Shown: positions 1 through 7,328, numbered from the stretch's first letter. The stretch: 14,812 nucleotides of DNA from Bacillota bacterium (GCA_023416175.1 JAEZIE010000006.1:1-14812), one strand, 5' to 3'. Made by a program: numbers and translations. Notes: generated from the sequence alone by a model not told the origin.

Positions 1-1407
1 CTCTCTTTTTGCTCCCAGATGCAAGGCATGGTTCTAGTGGATGAACATGCAGATCCCGTGCGCCCCGCTATGAGCTATATGGACCAGCGCGCGGTGGAGG
101 AGTATCAGGCGGGAATGGCCTTTGGGCCAAAGCTGTCCGGCATCAATATATTCCGGCTGCTGCGTTCGCTCGCCATAACCAAGGCGGTTGCGGGCAGTGT
201 GAAGGACCCAGTTTGGAAGTACAAATGGGTGCAGCGCCACGAGCCGGAGCACTTTTCCCGCGTTTACAAGTGGCTGGACGTAAAGGAGTTTTTAATCGCC
301 CGTTGTACGAATAAATTTGTGATGACGGCGGACTCTGCATTTGCGACGCTGCTCTATGACGTTCGCCCCGGGCGCGAAGGGTTCAGCAAAGAGATGTGCA
401 GTATGCTTGGCGTTGATATCAGGCATCTGCCGCGTATCATCCGTTCGACCGAGCAGGCGGGCGATCTGACGGAGCAGGCGGCAGTGGCGCTTGGCCTGAA
501 GCGGGGAACGCCCGTGTTCGGCGGCGGCGGGGATGCATCCTTAATCGGCGTGGGCGCAGGCGCGGTGGACACAGGCAGCACGCATCTGTACATGGGCACT
601 TCGGGCTGGGTCTCCACCGTAGTAGACAGGCCGACGCTGGATATTTCCGCCATGATCGCGGGCGTGGTTGGGGCCGAACCGGGCTATTACAATTATTTTG
701 CAGAGCTTGAGACGGCTGGAAAATGCTTGGAATGGGTCAAGAACCATCTGGCGCTCGATGAAATCGGCATCTATCTGAAGAAGGTCAATATTTCGGATGG
801 GCAGGAGGCGGCCTACCGCAGCCTGTACGATTACATGATGCATGTAATTGCGACGATCCCCGCCGGCAGCAACGGCGTTATTTTCACGCCCTGGCTGCAC
901 GGCAACCGCTGCCCGTTTGAGGATGCGAACGCCCGCGGCATGTTCTTCAACATCGGGCTTGAAACCGGAAAGACGGAGCTGATCCGCGCAGTAATAGAGG
1001 GCGTGTGCTACCACATGCGCTGGATGCTGGAAGCGCAGGAGAAGAAGGTGAAGACCTCGTCCGTTATCCGCTTTGTGGGCGGCGGGGCATTGGCGCCGCT
1101 CACATGCCAGATACTTGCGGATGTGCTGGGGAGGCCGGTAGAAACGGTAAAAGATCCGCAGAATGTGGGCGCTGTGGGCGCGGCGCTGGTGGCGGCGGTA
1201 GGGTTAGGCGCGTTTTCGAGCTTATCCCAGGCCAAGACACTTGTACCGGCCTGCTGCCGGTATGAGCCCAACCCTGAGAATAAAGCCGTGTATGACAACG
1301 GCTTCGCCGTATTCAAGAGCCTGTATGCGGCCAACAAAAAGAACTTTGCGGCGCTGAATAAGGCGACCACAGAACATCAGACCGCGAGTACTGCTGCAGC
1401 AATATAG
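1..1407 (+). CDS. FGGY-family carbohydrate kinase (xylulokinase-like), 5' truncated by window
   Basis: Likely cytoplasmic ATP-dependent kinase of a sugar or polyol, most like xylulokinases. The reading frame is already open at base 1 and encodes LSFCSQMQGMVLVD, which matches the family's internal GQMHG region. The ATG at 19 is therefore internal, and by comparison with xylulokinases about 70-80 N-terminal residues, including the first phosphate-binding loop, lie outside the window. Of 468 visible residues, GGGGDASLIGVGAG (about 174-187; Asp178 is the probable catalytic base) and the C-terminal actin-like ATPase segment FVGGGALAPLTCQ (about 357-369), followed by NVGAVGAALVA, are diagnostic. 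The gene converges on the split transketolase, which fits pentose use, but the substrate cannot be read from sequence. Family assignment is secure; xylulose specificity is a guess. Confidence 0.88.
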   Translation, partial: LSFCSQMQGMVLVDEHADPVRPAMSYMDQRAVEEYQAGMAFGPKLSGINIFRLLRSLAITKAVAGSVKDPVWKYKWVQRHEPEHFSRVYKWLDVKEFLIARCTNKFVMTADSAFATLLYDVRPGREGFSKEMCSMLGVDIRHLPRIIRSTEQAGDLTEQAAVALGLKRGTPVFGGGGDASLIGVGAGAVDTGSTHLYMGTSGWVSTVVDRPTLDISAMIAGVVGAEPGYYNYFAELETAGKCLEWVKNHLALDEIGIYLKKVNISDGQEAAYRSLYDYMMHVIATIPAGSNGVIFTPWLHGNRCPFEDANARGMFFNIGLETGKTELIRAVIEGVCYHMRWMLEAQEKKVKTSSVIRFVGGGALAPLTCQILADVLGRPVETVKDPQNVGAVGAALVAAVGLGAFSSLSQAKTLVPACCRYEPNPENKAVYDNGFAVFKSLYAANKKNFAALNKATTEHQTASTAAAI

Positions 1408-1419
1408 AAGGAGAGCGCC

Positions 1420-1592
1420 TTGCAGATATGGGTTCCTAGGGGCGTTACGACCCTAGGCAGGTTTGGGGGACGTAGCCAAGCGCCGCCTGTGGCGGAAGAA
1501 GCGCGGCGCAGTCCCAGTGAGCAAGGGAGCATAATATGCGACCATTGCGAACTGTGGGGCCAGAGCGCCAACGTCCTTTTCCATGGCGCAAT
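1420..1592. repeat. palindrome-rich non-coding stretch after the sugar kinase
   Basis: No credible gene lies between the kinase stop and the transketolase. The sequence holds nested inverted repeats: CCTAGGG 1435-1441 with CCCTAGG 1451-1457; GGGAC 1467-1471 with GTCCC 1511-1515; and inside that GCGCCGC 1480-1486 with GCGGCGC 1503-1509, which itself can refold as CCGCC 1483-1487 / GGCGG 1491-1495. Such density suggests an interspersed palindromic element or a structured RNA. I do not recognise a named family. Confidence 0.45.
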
Positions 1593-1621
1593 AAAGGCCT
1601 GCGGCATTGCCGCAGGCCTTT
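1593..1621. terminator. hairpin terminator between convergent kinase and transketolase genes
   Basis: A perfect 13-bp inverted repeat, AAAGGCCTGCGGC (1593-1605) and GCCGCAGGCCTTT (1609-1621), with a 3-nt loop. It sits 15 bases past the stop of the transketolase C-terminal gene, and the kinase reads toward it from the other side. The T run is only three bases plus TGTG on the + side and TTTATT on the - side, so efficiency is uncertain. A bidirectional terminator is the simplest reading. Confidence 0.75.
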
Positions 1622-1635
1622 GTGTAAAACAATAC

Positions 1636-2598
1636 TTACTTCTTCCGTGCGAGAACGGCCTTGACCTTCTTGATGACGTTCTCCTTGGTGAGGCCGTAGG
1701 CTTGCTGCAGATAATCCTGCGGGCCGACCTGGCCGTATACGTCTTCCACCGCCACATAATCCACGGGGGTGGGGAGCTTGCGGGCAAGCACTTCGCTTAC
1801 GGCGCTGAATAAGCCGCCGATCTTGTTGTGGTTTTCCGCGGTAACGACAGCGCCGGTCTCTTTTGCGTACTTGATGACGCAGTCCTCATCGATCGGCTTG
1901 ACGGTGAACATATCCACCACCGTGATCTCAATGCCTTCCTTAGAAAGCTCTTCTGCCGCCTGCAGCGCCTCATGGATCATGATGCCGGTTGCAAACACCA
2001 CGGCGTCCTTACCTTCGCGAAGCGTGATGCCCTTGCCGATGGGGAAGACGCTTCCCGTTTCATACACCTTGGCGTTGTTCTTGCGGCCAACGCGGATGTA
2101 CTTAACGCCGGGCAGGTCCTTGGCCTGGGTGAGAACGTTTAAAAGCTGCGCACTGTCCGCGATATCGAATATCGTCGCGGTGGGAAGGGCGCGGTAGAGT
2201 GCGACATCCTCAAATGGCATATGCGTGCCGCCGTTGTAAGCCGCGCAAACGCCAGGGTCGGTGCCAAGCACGGTGATGTCGTTCTTCCCATAGCCTGCGG
2301 AAAGGAATACCTGGTCATATACGCGGCGGGAAGCGAAGGGGCCAAACGTATGAGCGATGGGCTTGAAACCTGCCGCTGCTAAGCCGGAGGCCACGCCGAT
2401 CATGTTCGCTTCAGAAATGCCGCAGTTGATGGCCTTATCCGGGTTCGCCTCCGCAAATTTCGTGGTGCCGATGCAGCTCATCAGATCCGCGTCGAGGTAA
2501 ATGACGTCGGGATCTTGTTCAATAATCTTAGGGATGTTTTCGCCCAAAAGATCTTTGAAGGAAACAGGGTCCATGCTGCCATTATAAACGATTTTCAT
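1636..2598 (-). CDS. transketolase, C-terminal subunit (pyrimidine-binding and C-terminal domains)
   Basis: Second half of a split, thiamine-diphosphate-dependent transketolase, which moves two-carbon ketol units between pentose phosphate pathway sugars. The 320-residue product has the Pyr domain with GISEANMIGVASGLA (about 60-74; Glu63 matches the glutamate that activates the cofactor's aminopyrimidine ring), TFGPFASRRVYDQV (about 84-97) and a transketolase C-terminal domain (about 190-310). An upstream in-frame GTG at 2616 overlaps the preceding stop but lacks a ribosome binding site. The ATG at 2598 has GGGAGG about 7 bases before it and is preferred. The gene lies 14 bases after the N-terminal-half gene, so the two are co-transcribed and should form one enzyme. 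Split transketolases are common in Clostridia and archaea. Confidence 0.93.
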   Translation of the reverse strand: MKIVYNGSMDPVSFKDLLGENIPKIIEQDPDVIYLDADLMSCIGTTKFAEANPDKAINCGISEANMIGVASGLAAAGFKPIAHTFGPFASRRVYDQVFLSAGYGKNDITVLGTDPGVCAAYNGGTHMPFEDVALYRALPTATIFDIADSAQLLNVLTQAKDLPGVKYIRVGRKNNAKVYETGSVFPIGKGITLREGKDAVVFATGIMIHEALQAAEELSKEGIEITVVDMFTVKPIDEDCVIKYAKETGAVVTAENHNKIGGLFSAVSEVLARKLPTPVDYVAVEDVYGQVGPQDYLQQAYGLTKENVIKKVKAVLARKK

Positions 2599-2612
2599 AT
2601 GCGTTCCTCCCT

Positions 2613-3458
2613 TCACTCGGCGATAAGCGCCGCGCGGTCCGCCTTGACGCTTTCGATCCAGCTGTCAAACACATCCGCCTTGACGGCCATGGAATGGTTG
2701 TTCAGCGTTTCTTCAATCACTTTGACGCCTGCGCCTTTTACGGTATCGAGCACGATGGCGTGCGGCTTGTCGGTGACGGTTGCGGTGCGCTCAATCGCCT
2801 CGTAAATCGCTTCCACGTCGTTGCCGGGGATGTGCTGCGTGTCAAAGCCAAAGGCCTCAAACTTGGCGGCGATATCGCCCCGGGGAAGGATGACGTCCGT
2901 AGGACCGTCGAGCTGCTTTTTGTTGTCGTCGATAAACCAGATGAGGTTATTGACCTTGCGCGCAGCCGCAAACATGGCCGCTTCCCATACCTGACCTTCG
3001 TTAAGCTCACCGTCGCCGGAGATTAAGAACACGCGGTTGTCGCGGCCCTTGAGCTTATCACCAAGAGCGAGGCCCACGGCAAGGGAGGTCCCCTGGCCCA
3101 AAGAGCCCGTCGTCATGTCCACGCCCGGCGTCTTATTGCGGTCGCAATGGCTGGGAAGCAGTGTGCCGGGTTTGTTCAGGGTCATCAGCATATCATAGGG
3201 AAAATACCCCTTGAGCGCCAGCGTGGCGTAAACGGCGGGGCCGGCGTGTCCTTTGGAACAAACCAGCTTATCCCGTTCGGGCCAAGAAGGGTTTTTCGGA
3301 TCAATTTTCATGACGGAGCCATAGAGCACCGCCAGGACATCCGCAACACTTAAGGAGCCGCCCACGTGGCCGAAGCCCAGGGATTTTAGCTCTTCAAGGC
3401 AGGCGATGCGGATCTGGAGTGCAAAATCCTTCAGCTCCCGCTTGAGTTCCGGTTTCAT
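2613..3458 (-). CDS. transketolase, N-terminal subunit (ThDP diphosphate-binding domain)
   Basis: First half of the split transketolase. The 281 residues carry the thiamine diphosphate-binding signature GDGELNEGQVWEAA starting at 148 and ending at Asn179 in FIDDN. Asp149 and Asn179 are the expected metal ligands. Conserved active-site histidines appear in GFGHVGGSLS (His31) and KGHAGPAVYA (His71), with GSLGQG at 118-123. It starts at an ATG with GGAGG 11 bases upstream, slightly far but usable. It is first in a two-gene operon with the C-terminal half, preceded by a plausible promoter, and diverges from adaA. The paired domains give about 600 residues, slightly shorter than fused transketolases (about 660). 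A dihydroxyacetone synthase-like specificity cannot be excluded. Confidence 0.93.
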   Translation of the reverse strand: MKPELKRELKDFALQIRIACLEELKSLGFGHVGGSLSVADVLAVLYGSVMKIDPKNPSWPERDKLVCSKGHAGPAVYATLALKGYFPYDMLMTLNKPGTLLPSHCDRNKTPGVDMTTGSLGQGTSLAVGLALGDKLKGRDNRVFLISGDGELNEGQVWEAAMFAAARKVNNLIWFIDDNKKQLDGPTDVILPRGDIAAKFEAFGFDTQHIPGNDVEAIYEAIERTATVTDKPHAIVLDTVKGAGVKVIEETLNNHSMAVKADVFDSWIESVKADRAALIAE

Positions 3459-3494
3459 CTAAGCACGTACCTCCATATTGATTCTTCTTATTAC

Positions 3495-3523
3495 AGCATA
3501 GCAAACTGCAGGGGGTATTACAA
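3495..3523 (-). promoter_or_regulatory. candidate promoter of the transketolase operon
   Basis: On the minus strand a TTGTAA -35 (complement of 3518-3523) is separated by exactly 17 bases from a TATGCT -10 (complement of 3495-3500), about 37 bases before the start codon. Each box matches consensus at 4 of 6 positions, so this is plausible rather than strong. Confidence 0.45.
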
Positions 3524-3557
3524 GTTCTGTAGCCGTTTTTTCATGCGCCTTTCACAA

Positions 3558-3563
3558 TATAAT
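3558..3563 (+). promoter_or_regulatory. candidate -10 box of the adaA operon
   Basis: A perfect TATAAT with no good -35 box 16-18 bases upstream (only GTTTTT at 3535-3540). A strong -10 with a poor -35 is what an activator-dependent promoter would look like, in keeping with methylated AdaA activating its own operon in Bacillus subtilis. No Ada operator could be recognised. Transcription from here would begin near 3570, past the upstream GTG of adaA. Confidence 0.4.
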
Positions 3564-3613
3564 CCGTGAAAAACAAGAAGCGTCCGGCTATCGGAATATG
3601 TTATACTTCTGCT

Positions 3614-4201
3614 ATGGAACAGCAGAAAAATCCGGCGCTTTCGGAGGAAGAAAAGTGGCAGGCGTTCGCCCGTTCAGACCCAGATTATGACGGGCACTAT
3701 TATGTTGCCATAAAAACGACGGGCATATTCTGCCGACCCTCCTGTACTGCGCGCACGCCATTGAGAAAGAACGTCACGTTTTACGATACGGGGGAGGAAG
3801 CAATTGCATGCGGTTACCGCCCCTGCAAACGCTGCCGCCCGGACCTTATCCTGTACCGTCCTACGGAGGAAGCGGCGGAACTCTGCCGTAAGCTTTTGGA
3901 GCGGGAGTACCATAACCCCGTGCCGTTAGGGGAGGTGCTCAGCGAACTGAATATCTCGCTCGGCCACATCGGCGCGATATTCAAACAGCAGTATGGCGTG
4001 ACCCCGCTTGCTTACCGCAACCAGCTCAGGGTGGAAGCAGCACGGCGCATGCTGCGCGAGACGAAGCTGAGCGTAATTCAAATCGCGATTAACTGCGGAT
4101 TTTCAAGCTTGTCCCCCTTCTATGCAGCGTTCAAACGCCAAACAGGAACAGCGCCGCAGCAATACCGCGCGGCATACAGGAAGGAAGAAAGACACATATG
4201 A
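3614..4201 (+). CDS. adaA: AdaA: methylphosphotriester-DNA methyltransferase and AraC-type activator
   Basis: Sensor and activator of the adaptive response to DNA alkylation. An N-terminal Ada zinc domain removes methyl groups from phosphotriesters in DNA. The four cysteines are visible in GIFCRPSC and PCKRC (Cys40, Cys44, Cys71, Cys74), with Cys40 the expected methyl acceptor. A C-terminal AraC-type double helix-turn-helix (about 90-190) includes IQIAINCGFSSLSPFYAAFKRQTGTAP. Length is 195 residues from the ATG at 3614. The frame also opens at a GTG at 3566, but that codon lies only 3 bases past the TATAAT box, ahead of the likely transcription start. Neither start has a good ribosome binding site. 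The stop overlaps the ogt start (ATGA), giving the two-protein AdaA/AdaB arrangement of Bacillus rather than the fused E. coli Ada. Confidence 0.92.
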   Translation: MEQQKNPALSEEEKWQAFARSDPDYDGHYYVAIKTTGIFCRPSCTARTPLRKNVTFYDTGEEAIACGYRPCKRCRPDLILYRPTEEAAELCRKLLEREYHNPVPLGEVLSELNISLGHIGAIFKQQYGVTPLAYRNQLRVEAARRMLRETKLSVIQIAINCGFSSLSPFYAAFKRQTGTAPQQYRAAYRKEERHI

Positions 4202-4668
4202 AGCATGCGATATTCATCGATAGCCCGCTGGGGAAAATCGGCATAGCCGAACGAGAGGGCGCGATCACCAACGTATTATTCGGTGCAACCGTTCAGCCGG
4301 AAGGGTATATTGAACGCGAAACACCGACGCTGCTTGAGGCGGCGGAGCAGCTTGCAGCGTATTTTGAAGGAAGGCTCAAAACATTTACCGTACCCATTGC
4401 AATGGAGGGTACGGCTTTCCAGAAACAGGTCTGGCATGCGCTCACGGAAATTCCTTACGGACAGACGCGCAGCTACGGGGAGCTTGCCAATGGGATATTC
4501 GGAAGAAGCAACGCCGCGCGCGCGATCGGCCACGCGAATGCGAGGAACCCAATCTCCATCATCGTCCCGTGCCACCGGGTCATCGGCGCAAGCGGGGTAT
4601 TAACGGGGTATGCGGGTGGGCTTGCGGCAAAGGAACTGCTGTTGAAGCTGGAAGGCGTTCTGCAATAA
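4198..4668 (+). CDS. ogt: Ogt/AdaB: methylated-DNA-[protein]-cysteine S-methyltransferase
   Basis: Suicide repair protein that transfers alkyl groups from O6-alkylguanine (and O4-alkylthymine) in DNA to its own cysteine. The 156 residues hold a small N-terminal ribonuclease-like domain and the diagnostic C-terminal core: FQKQVWHALTEIPYG (74-88), the DNA-binding helix with the arginine finger in NAARAIGHAN (Arg108), and the active site IIVPCHRVIG with acceptor Cys125. The start codon overlaps the adaA stop by four bases, so translation is coupled; AdaA would control its expression. Length and motifs are normal for the family. In an AdaA context this is the adaB equivalent. Confidence 0.95.
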   Translation: MKHAIFIDSPLGKIGIAEREGAITNVLFGATVQPEGYIERETPTLLEAAEQLAAYFEGRLKTFTVPIAMEGTAFQKQVWHALTEIPYGQTRSYGELANGIFGRSNAARAIGHANARNPISIIVPCHRVIGASGVLTGYAGGLAAKELLLKLEGVLQ

Positions 4669-4689
4669 GGTTTCAAGGAGGATTGGCCG

Positions 4690-5151
4690 GTGGAGAACGA
4701 AAAAGCAATCAAGGAGTACTGGAAAAAGTTCTTAAGCGATACGGGCCGGGACAAAGATACGGCCTATTACTTTTGTGGCTACATGGGTCCAACGGAGGAA
4801 ATTGCGAATGAGCTTACGGAATTGATCTGCTCAGGTAAAAAAAGGGCCACAACGTCATGCCTGTTAAGTTATGAAGCATATAAGGAACCCCTTCCCCAGG
4901 AAGGAAGCCTGAGTATTGTAACGGATTGGTACGGAACGCCAAAGTGCGTCATTGAAACTACTGCTGTTACAATACTGCCTTTTTGTGAGGTCACGTTTGA
5001 TATCTGCGGCAGGGAAGGGGAGGACGACATCCTAGAAACCTGGCAGAATACACATTCGAGTATATTTGCCGAGGAAGGCAGGCAGGCAGGATACGTATTT
5101 ACCTGGGATACCCCGGTGGTTTTTGAGGACTTTCATGTGATCTATCCATAA
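4690..5151 (+). CDS. ASCH-domain protein (YhfF-like), third gene of the ada operon
   Basis: A 153-residue soluble protein whose pattern fits the ASCH fold, a PUA-like beta-barrel that binds RNA or modified nucleosides: ELICSGKKRATTSCL (about 43-57), SLSIVTDWYGTPKCVIETT (about 73-91), EVTFDICGREGEDD (about 99-112) and the tail VVFEDFHVIYP. GKKRATTS is the typical conserved basic segment. Translation starts at GTG 4690, with AAGGAGG about 9 bases upstream. It follows ogt by 21 bases and ends just before a strong terminator, so it is probably co-transcribed with adaA-ogt. One ASCH protein, E. coli YqfB, hydrolyses N4-acetylcytidine; whether this one is an enzyme is unknown. Base use looks slightly more AT-rich than its neighbours by eye. 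Confidence 0.82.
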   Translation: MENEKAIKEYWKKFLSDTGRDKDTAYYFCGYMGPTEEIANELTELICSGKKRATTSCLLSYEAYKEPLPQEGSLSIVTDWYGTPKCVIETTAVTILPFCEVTFDICGREGEDDILETWQNTHSSIFAEEGRQAGYVFTWDTPVVFEDFHVIYP

Positions 5152-5163
5152 TACCAGTCAAGC

Positions 5164-5190
5164 AAAAGGCGGCCTTTTGGGCCGCCTTTT
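5164..5190. terminator. bidirectional terminator between the ada operon and the aldo/keto reductase gene
   Basis: A perfect 11-bp stem, AAAAGGCGGCC (5164-5174) and GGCCGCCTTTT (5180-5190), with a 5-nt loop. The A and T ends give a U tract on either strand, so it can end both converging transcripts. It sits 12 bases past the ASCH stop and 10 bases past the reductase stop on the other strand. Confidence 0.9.
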
Positions 5191-5200
5191 ATTATGTGAG

Positions 5201-6025
5201 CTAGAAATTAAAATGATCCGGGTCGGCGTTGACGCGTTCGTCACGGTTGAGCGCATCGATTTCTTTCATATCTTCGGCACTGAGTGTAAAATCGATCTCC
5301 GCATTCGATATGATTCGCTCTGCATGTGTGGACTTGGGCAGAGCGATAACCCCCTGCTGCACGTTCCAACGGAGTACAATCTGCGCGGGAGATTTACTAT
5401 ACTTATTGGCGATGGCCTGCAACGCCTCGTTATGAAGCAGCGTACCTCCAGTACCGCCAAGCGGGCTGTAGGCTTCAATGGCGATGCCAAGATTTTCGCA
5501 ATATTGAATAAGCGGCATCTGGGAAAGCAGCGGGTGGCGCTCGATCTGGTTCACCGCAGGCGTAACGCGGGCGATGGAGAGGATGTCTTCCAAATGGTGT
5601 TTGTGGAAGTTGCTGACGCCTATAGCGCGGATGCGCCTCTCCGCGTAGAGCTCTTCAAGCACTTTCCAGCTGTCCATATACTTGCCCGCTACCGGCCAGT
5701 GGATGAGGTACAGGTCCACATAGTCCGTCTGCAGACGCGCAAGACTTTCAAAAAACGCTTCGCGCATGCGGCCTTTTCGCATATCGTCGTTCCAGAGCTT
5801 GGTCGTGAGGAAGATTTCTTCGCGCGCGATGCCGCTCTGCTTCATGCCGGTGCCGACATCCTGCTCGTTGCCGTATATCGCGGCGGTGTCGATGTGCCGG
5901 TAGCCTGCATTAAGAGCGCTGCGCACCGCTTCCACGGTTTTTGCGCCCTGTGGCACCTGGTAGACGCCTAAGCCCAACAGGGGAATTTCCACGCCGTTAT
6001 TGAGCTTTTTTCTTTGAGAAAACAT
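5201..6025 (-). CDS. aldo/keto reductase (AKR5-type, diketogluconate-reductase-like)
   Basis: Cytoplasmic NADPH-dependent reductase of aldehydes or ketones with a TIM-barrel fold. Of 274 residues, the catalytic tetrad is complete: Asp46 and Tyr51 in HIDTAAIYGNE, Lys76 in TTKLWND, and His109 in LYLIHWPV. Further family signatures are IRAIGVSNFHKHHLE, VNQIERHPLLSQ and the cofactor-binding IALPKSTHAERIISN. A GTG three codons upstream sits inside the ribosome binding site, so the ATG at 6025 is chosen; AAGAGG precedes it by about 8 bases. It is monocistronic, with a leader holding a TATAAT box and inverted repeats. The physiological substrate cannot be inferred; 2,5-diketogluconate or methylglyoxal reductase labels would be guesses. 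Confidence 0.92.
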   Translation of the reverse strand: MFSQRKKLNNGVEIPLLGLGVYQVPQGAKTVEAVRSALNAGYRHIDTAAIYGNEQDVGTGMKQSGIAREEIFLTTKLWNDDMRKGRMREAFFESLARLQTDYVDLYLIHWPVAGKYMDSWKVLEELYAERRIRAIGVSNFHKHHLEDILSIARVTPAVNQIERHPLLSQMPLIQYCENLGIAIEAYSPLGGTGGTLLHNEALQAIANKYSKSPAQIVLRWNVQQGVIALPKSTHAERIISNAEIDFTLSAEDMKEIDALNRDERVNADPDHFNF

Positions 6026-6061
6026 GTGCTTCACCTCTTAAAAGATTTGGAGAATTCTTAG

Positions 6062-6089
6062 TGCGGGTACCGCAAATGTAATTCCCGCA
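6062..6089 (-). promoter_or_regulatory. inverted repeats in the aldo/keto reductase leader
   Basis: On the + strand TGCGGGTACCGCA (6062-6074) is a compact palindrome (minus strand TGCGG-TAC-CCGCA), and TGCGGG (6062-6067) also pairs with CCCGCA (6084-6089). The repeats fall just downstream of the probable transcription start, where an operator or leader hairpin would sit. The regulator is not known. Confidence 0.4.
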
Positions 6090-6096
6090 TGGCTCC

Positions 6097-6102
6097 ATTA
6101 TA
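6097..6102 (-). promoter_or_regulatory. candidate -10 box of the aldo/keto reductase gene
   Basis: The complement of 6097-6102 reads TATAAT, about 72 bases before the start codon. A TTGAGC lies 15 bases upstream of it, giving a shorter than usual spacer, so the -35 assignment is weak. Confidence 0.45.
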
Positions 6103-6125
6103 AGCAAAGCGGCGCTTGCTCAAAC

Positions 6126-6147
6126 AAAAAAGCGGCAAAAGCCGCTT
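6126..6147 (-). terminator. terminator of the alanine dehydrogenase gene
   Basis: On the minus strand AAGCGGC, a TTTT loop and GCCGCTT are followed by a run of T residues, a standard intrinsic terminator about 30 bases after the ald stop codon. It also insulates ald from the aldo/keto reductase promoter region that follows. Confidence 0.88.
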
Positions 6148-6177
6148 ATTCGATGCATAATTCATTTGTGCTTAGTA

Positions 6178-7299
6178 CTACCCCGCCAGCACCACGGACG
6201 CGGCATCGGTATACGCAAGGCCAAATGCCTCGGCTACACCCTTGTATGTACATTTGCCCGCATAGGTGTTGATGGCGTTGAGTATGCCGCGATGCTTTGC
6301 GGCAGCTTCTTCCAGGCCAAGATCCGCGATCTTGAGTCCATAGGAAAGCGTGGCGTTGGTGAGCGCCAGTGTGGAGGTGTGGGGTACAGCGCCCGGCATG
6401 TTGGCTACGCAATAATGCACCACGCCGTCCACAATAAAGGTGGGGGCGTCGTGGGTGGTAGCGTGGGTGGTCTCCACGCAGCCGCCCTGGTCTACAGCCA
6501 CATCCACGATCACAGCGCCCGGCTTCATGCATTTGAGCATATCACGCTTGATGAGCTTGGGTGCGCTTGCGCCGGGAATGAGCACAGCGCCAATGACAAG
6601 GTCCGCGTCGGAAAGCTCACGCTCAAGTGACGGTCTGGTGGAGTATATGGTCTTAAGCTTATCGTTGAACATATTGTCAAGCTCGGTCAGCCGGTCCAGG
6701 TTCACGTCCAGTATCGTGACGTCTGCGCCTAAGCCCAGCGCCATTTTGGCGGCGTTTGTACCCACAATGCCTCCGCCGATGACGACGACTTTGGCCTTGC
6801 GCACGCCGGGCACGCCGGAAATCAACACGCCGCAGCCGCCAAAAGGCTTTTCCATGCAGCGGGCGCCTTCGATTACGCTAAGCCGCCCCGCGATTTCGCT
6901 CATGGGCTTTAGCAGCGGCAGAGCACCCCGCGCATCGGTTAGCGTCTCATAGGCAACGCCCTTGCATTTTTGCTCTAACAGGGCGTTGGTCAGTTTTGCG
7001 TCGGCTGCAAGATGCAGATATGTGTAGATGATCTGGTTTTCGCGCATGAGCGGGTATTCCTGCTCCAGCGGCTCCTTGACCTTCACAATCATATCGGAAA
7101 TTGCCCAGACTTCCGGTGCGGTATCCAGTACCGTCGCGCCGTTTTCGGTATATTGCTCGTCAGAAAAGCCGGACTGTAGGCCGGCGCCCTTTTGTATGAA
7201 CACCTGGTGCCCGTGCATGCAGTATTCCCGCGCATTGTCCGGTGTCATCCCCACGCGGAATTCGTTGTTTTTAATTTCCTTCACGCAACCGACTTTCAT
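6178..7299 (-). CDS. ald: alanine dehydrogenase (NAD-dependent)
   Basis: Catalyses reversible oxidative deamination of L-alanine to pyruvate, ammonia and NADH in the cytoplasm. From the ATG at 7299 the 373-residue product has normal family length, starting MKVGCVKEIK. Key residues fall at the standard positions: Arg15 in EFRVGMTP, Lys75 in VKVKEP and His96 in YLHLAAD. The Rossmann motif is GGGIVG (175-180), with the ribose-binding acidic residue Asp198 in ILDVN; DVAVDQGGCVETT is also typical. The frame extends 15 codons upstream, but AAGGGG about 8 bases before ATG 7299 and the family N-terminus support this start. The gene stands alone with its own promoter and terminator. With PFOR in the same window it ties alanine to pyruvate metabolism. 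Confidence 0.96.
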   Translation of the reverse strand: MKVGCVKEIKNNEFRVGMTPDNAREYCMHGHQVFIQKGAGLQSGFSDEQYTENGATVLDTAPEVWAISDMIVKVKEPLEQEYPLMRENQIIYTYLHLAADAKLTNALLEQKCKGVAYETLTDARGALPLLKPMSEIAGRLSVIEGARCMEKPFGGCGVLISGVPGVRKAKVVVIGGGIVGTNAAKMALGLGADVTILDVNLDRLTELDNMFNDKLKTIYSTRPSLERELSDADLVIGAVLIPGASAPKLIKRDMLKCMKPGAVIVDVAVDQGGCVETTHATTHDAPTFIVDGVVHYCVANMPGAVPHTSTLALTNATLSYGLKIADLGLEEAAAKHRGILNAINTYAGKCTYKGVAEAFGLAYTDAASVVLAG

Positions 7300-7328
7300 A
7301 TACAATCCCCTTTTCAATGAAATATACA

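Noticed and set aside
1420..1812. 130-codon + strand open frame after the kinase with a possible purine-rich site upstream
   Set aside because: It runs through the inverted repeats and the terminator hairpin, then antisense into the transketolase; the translation resembles nothing.
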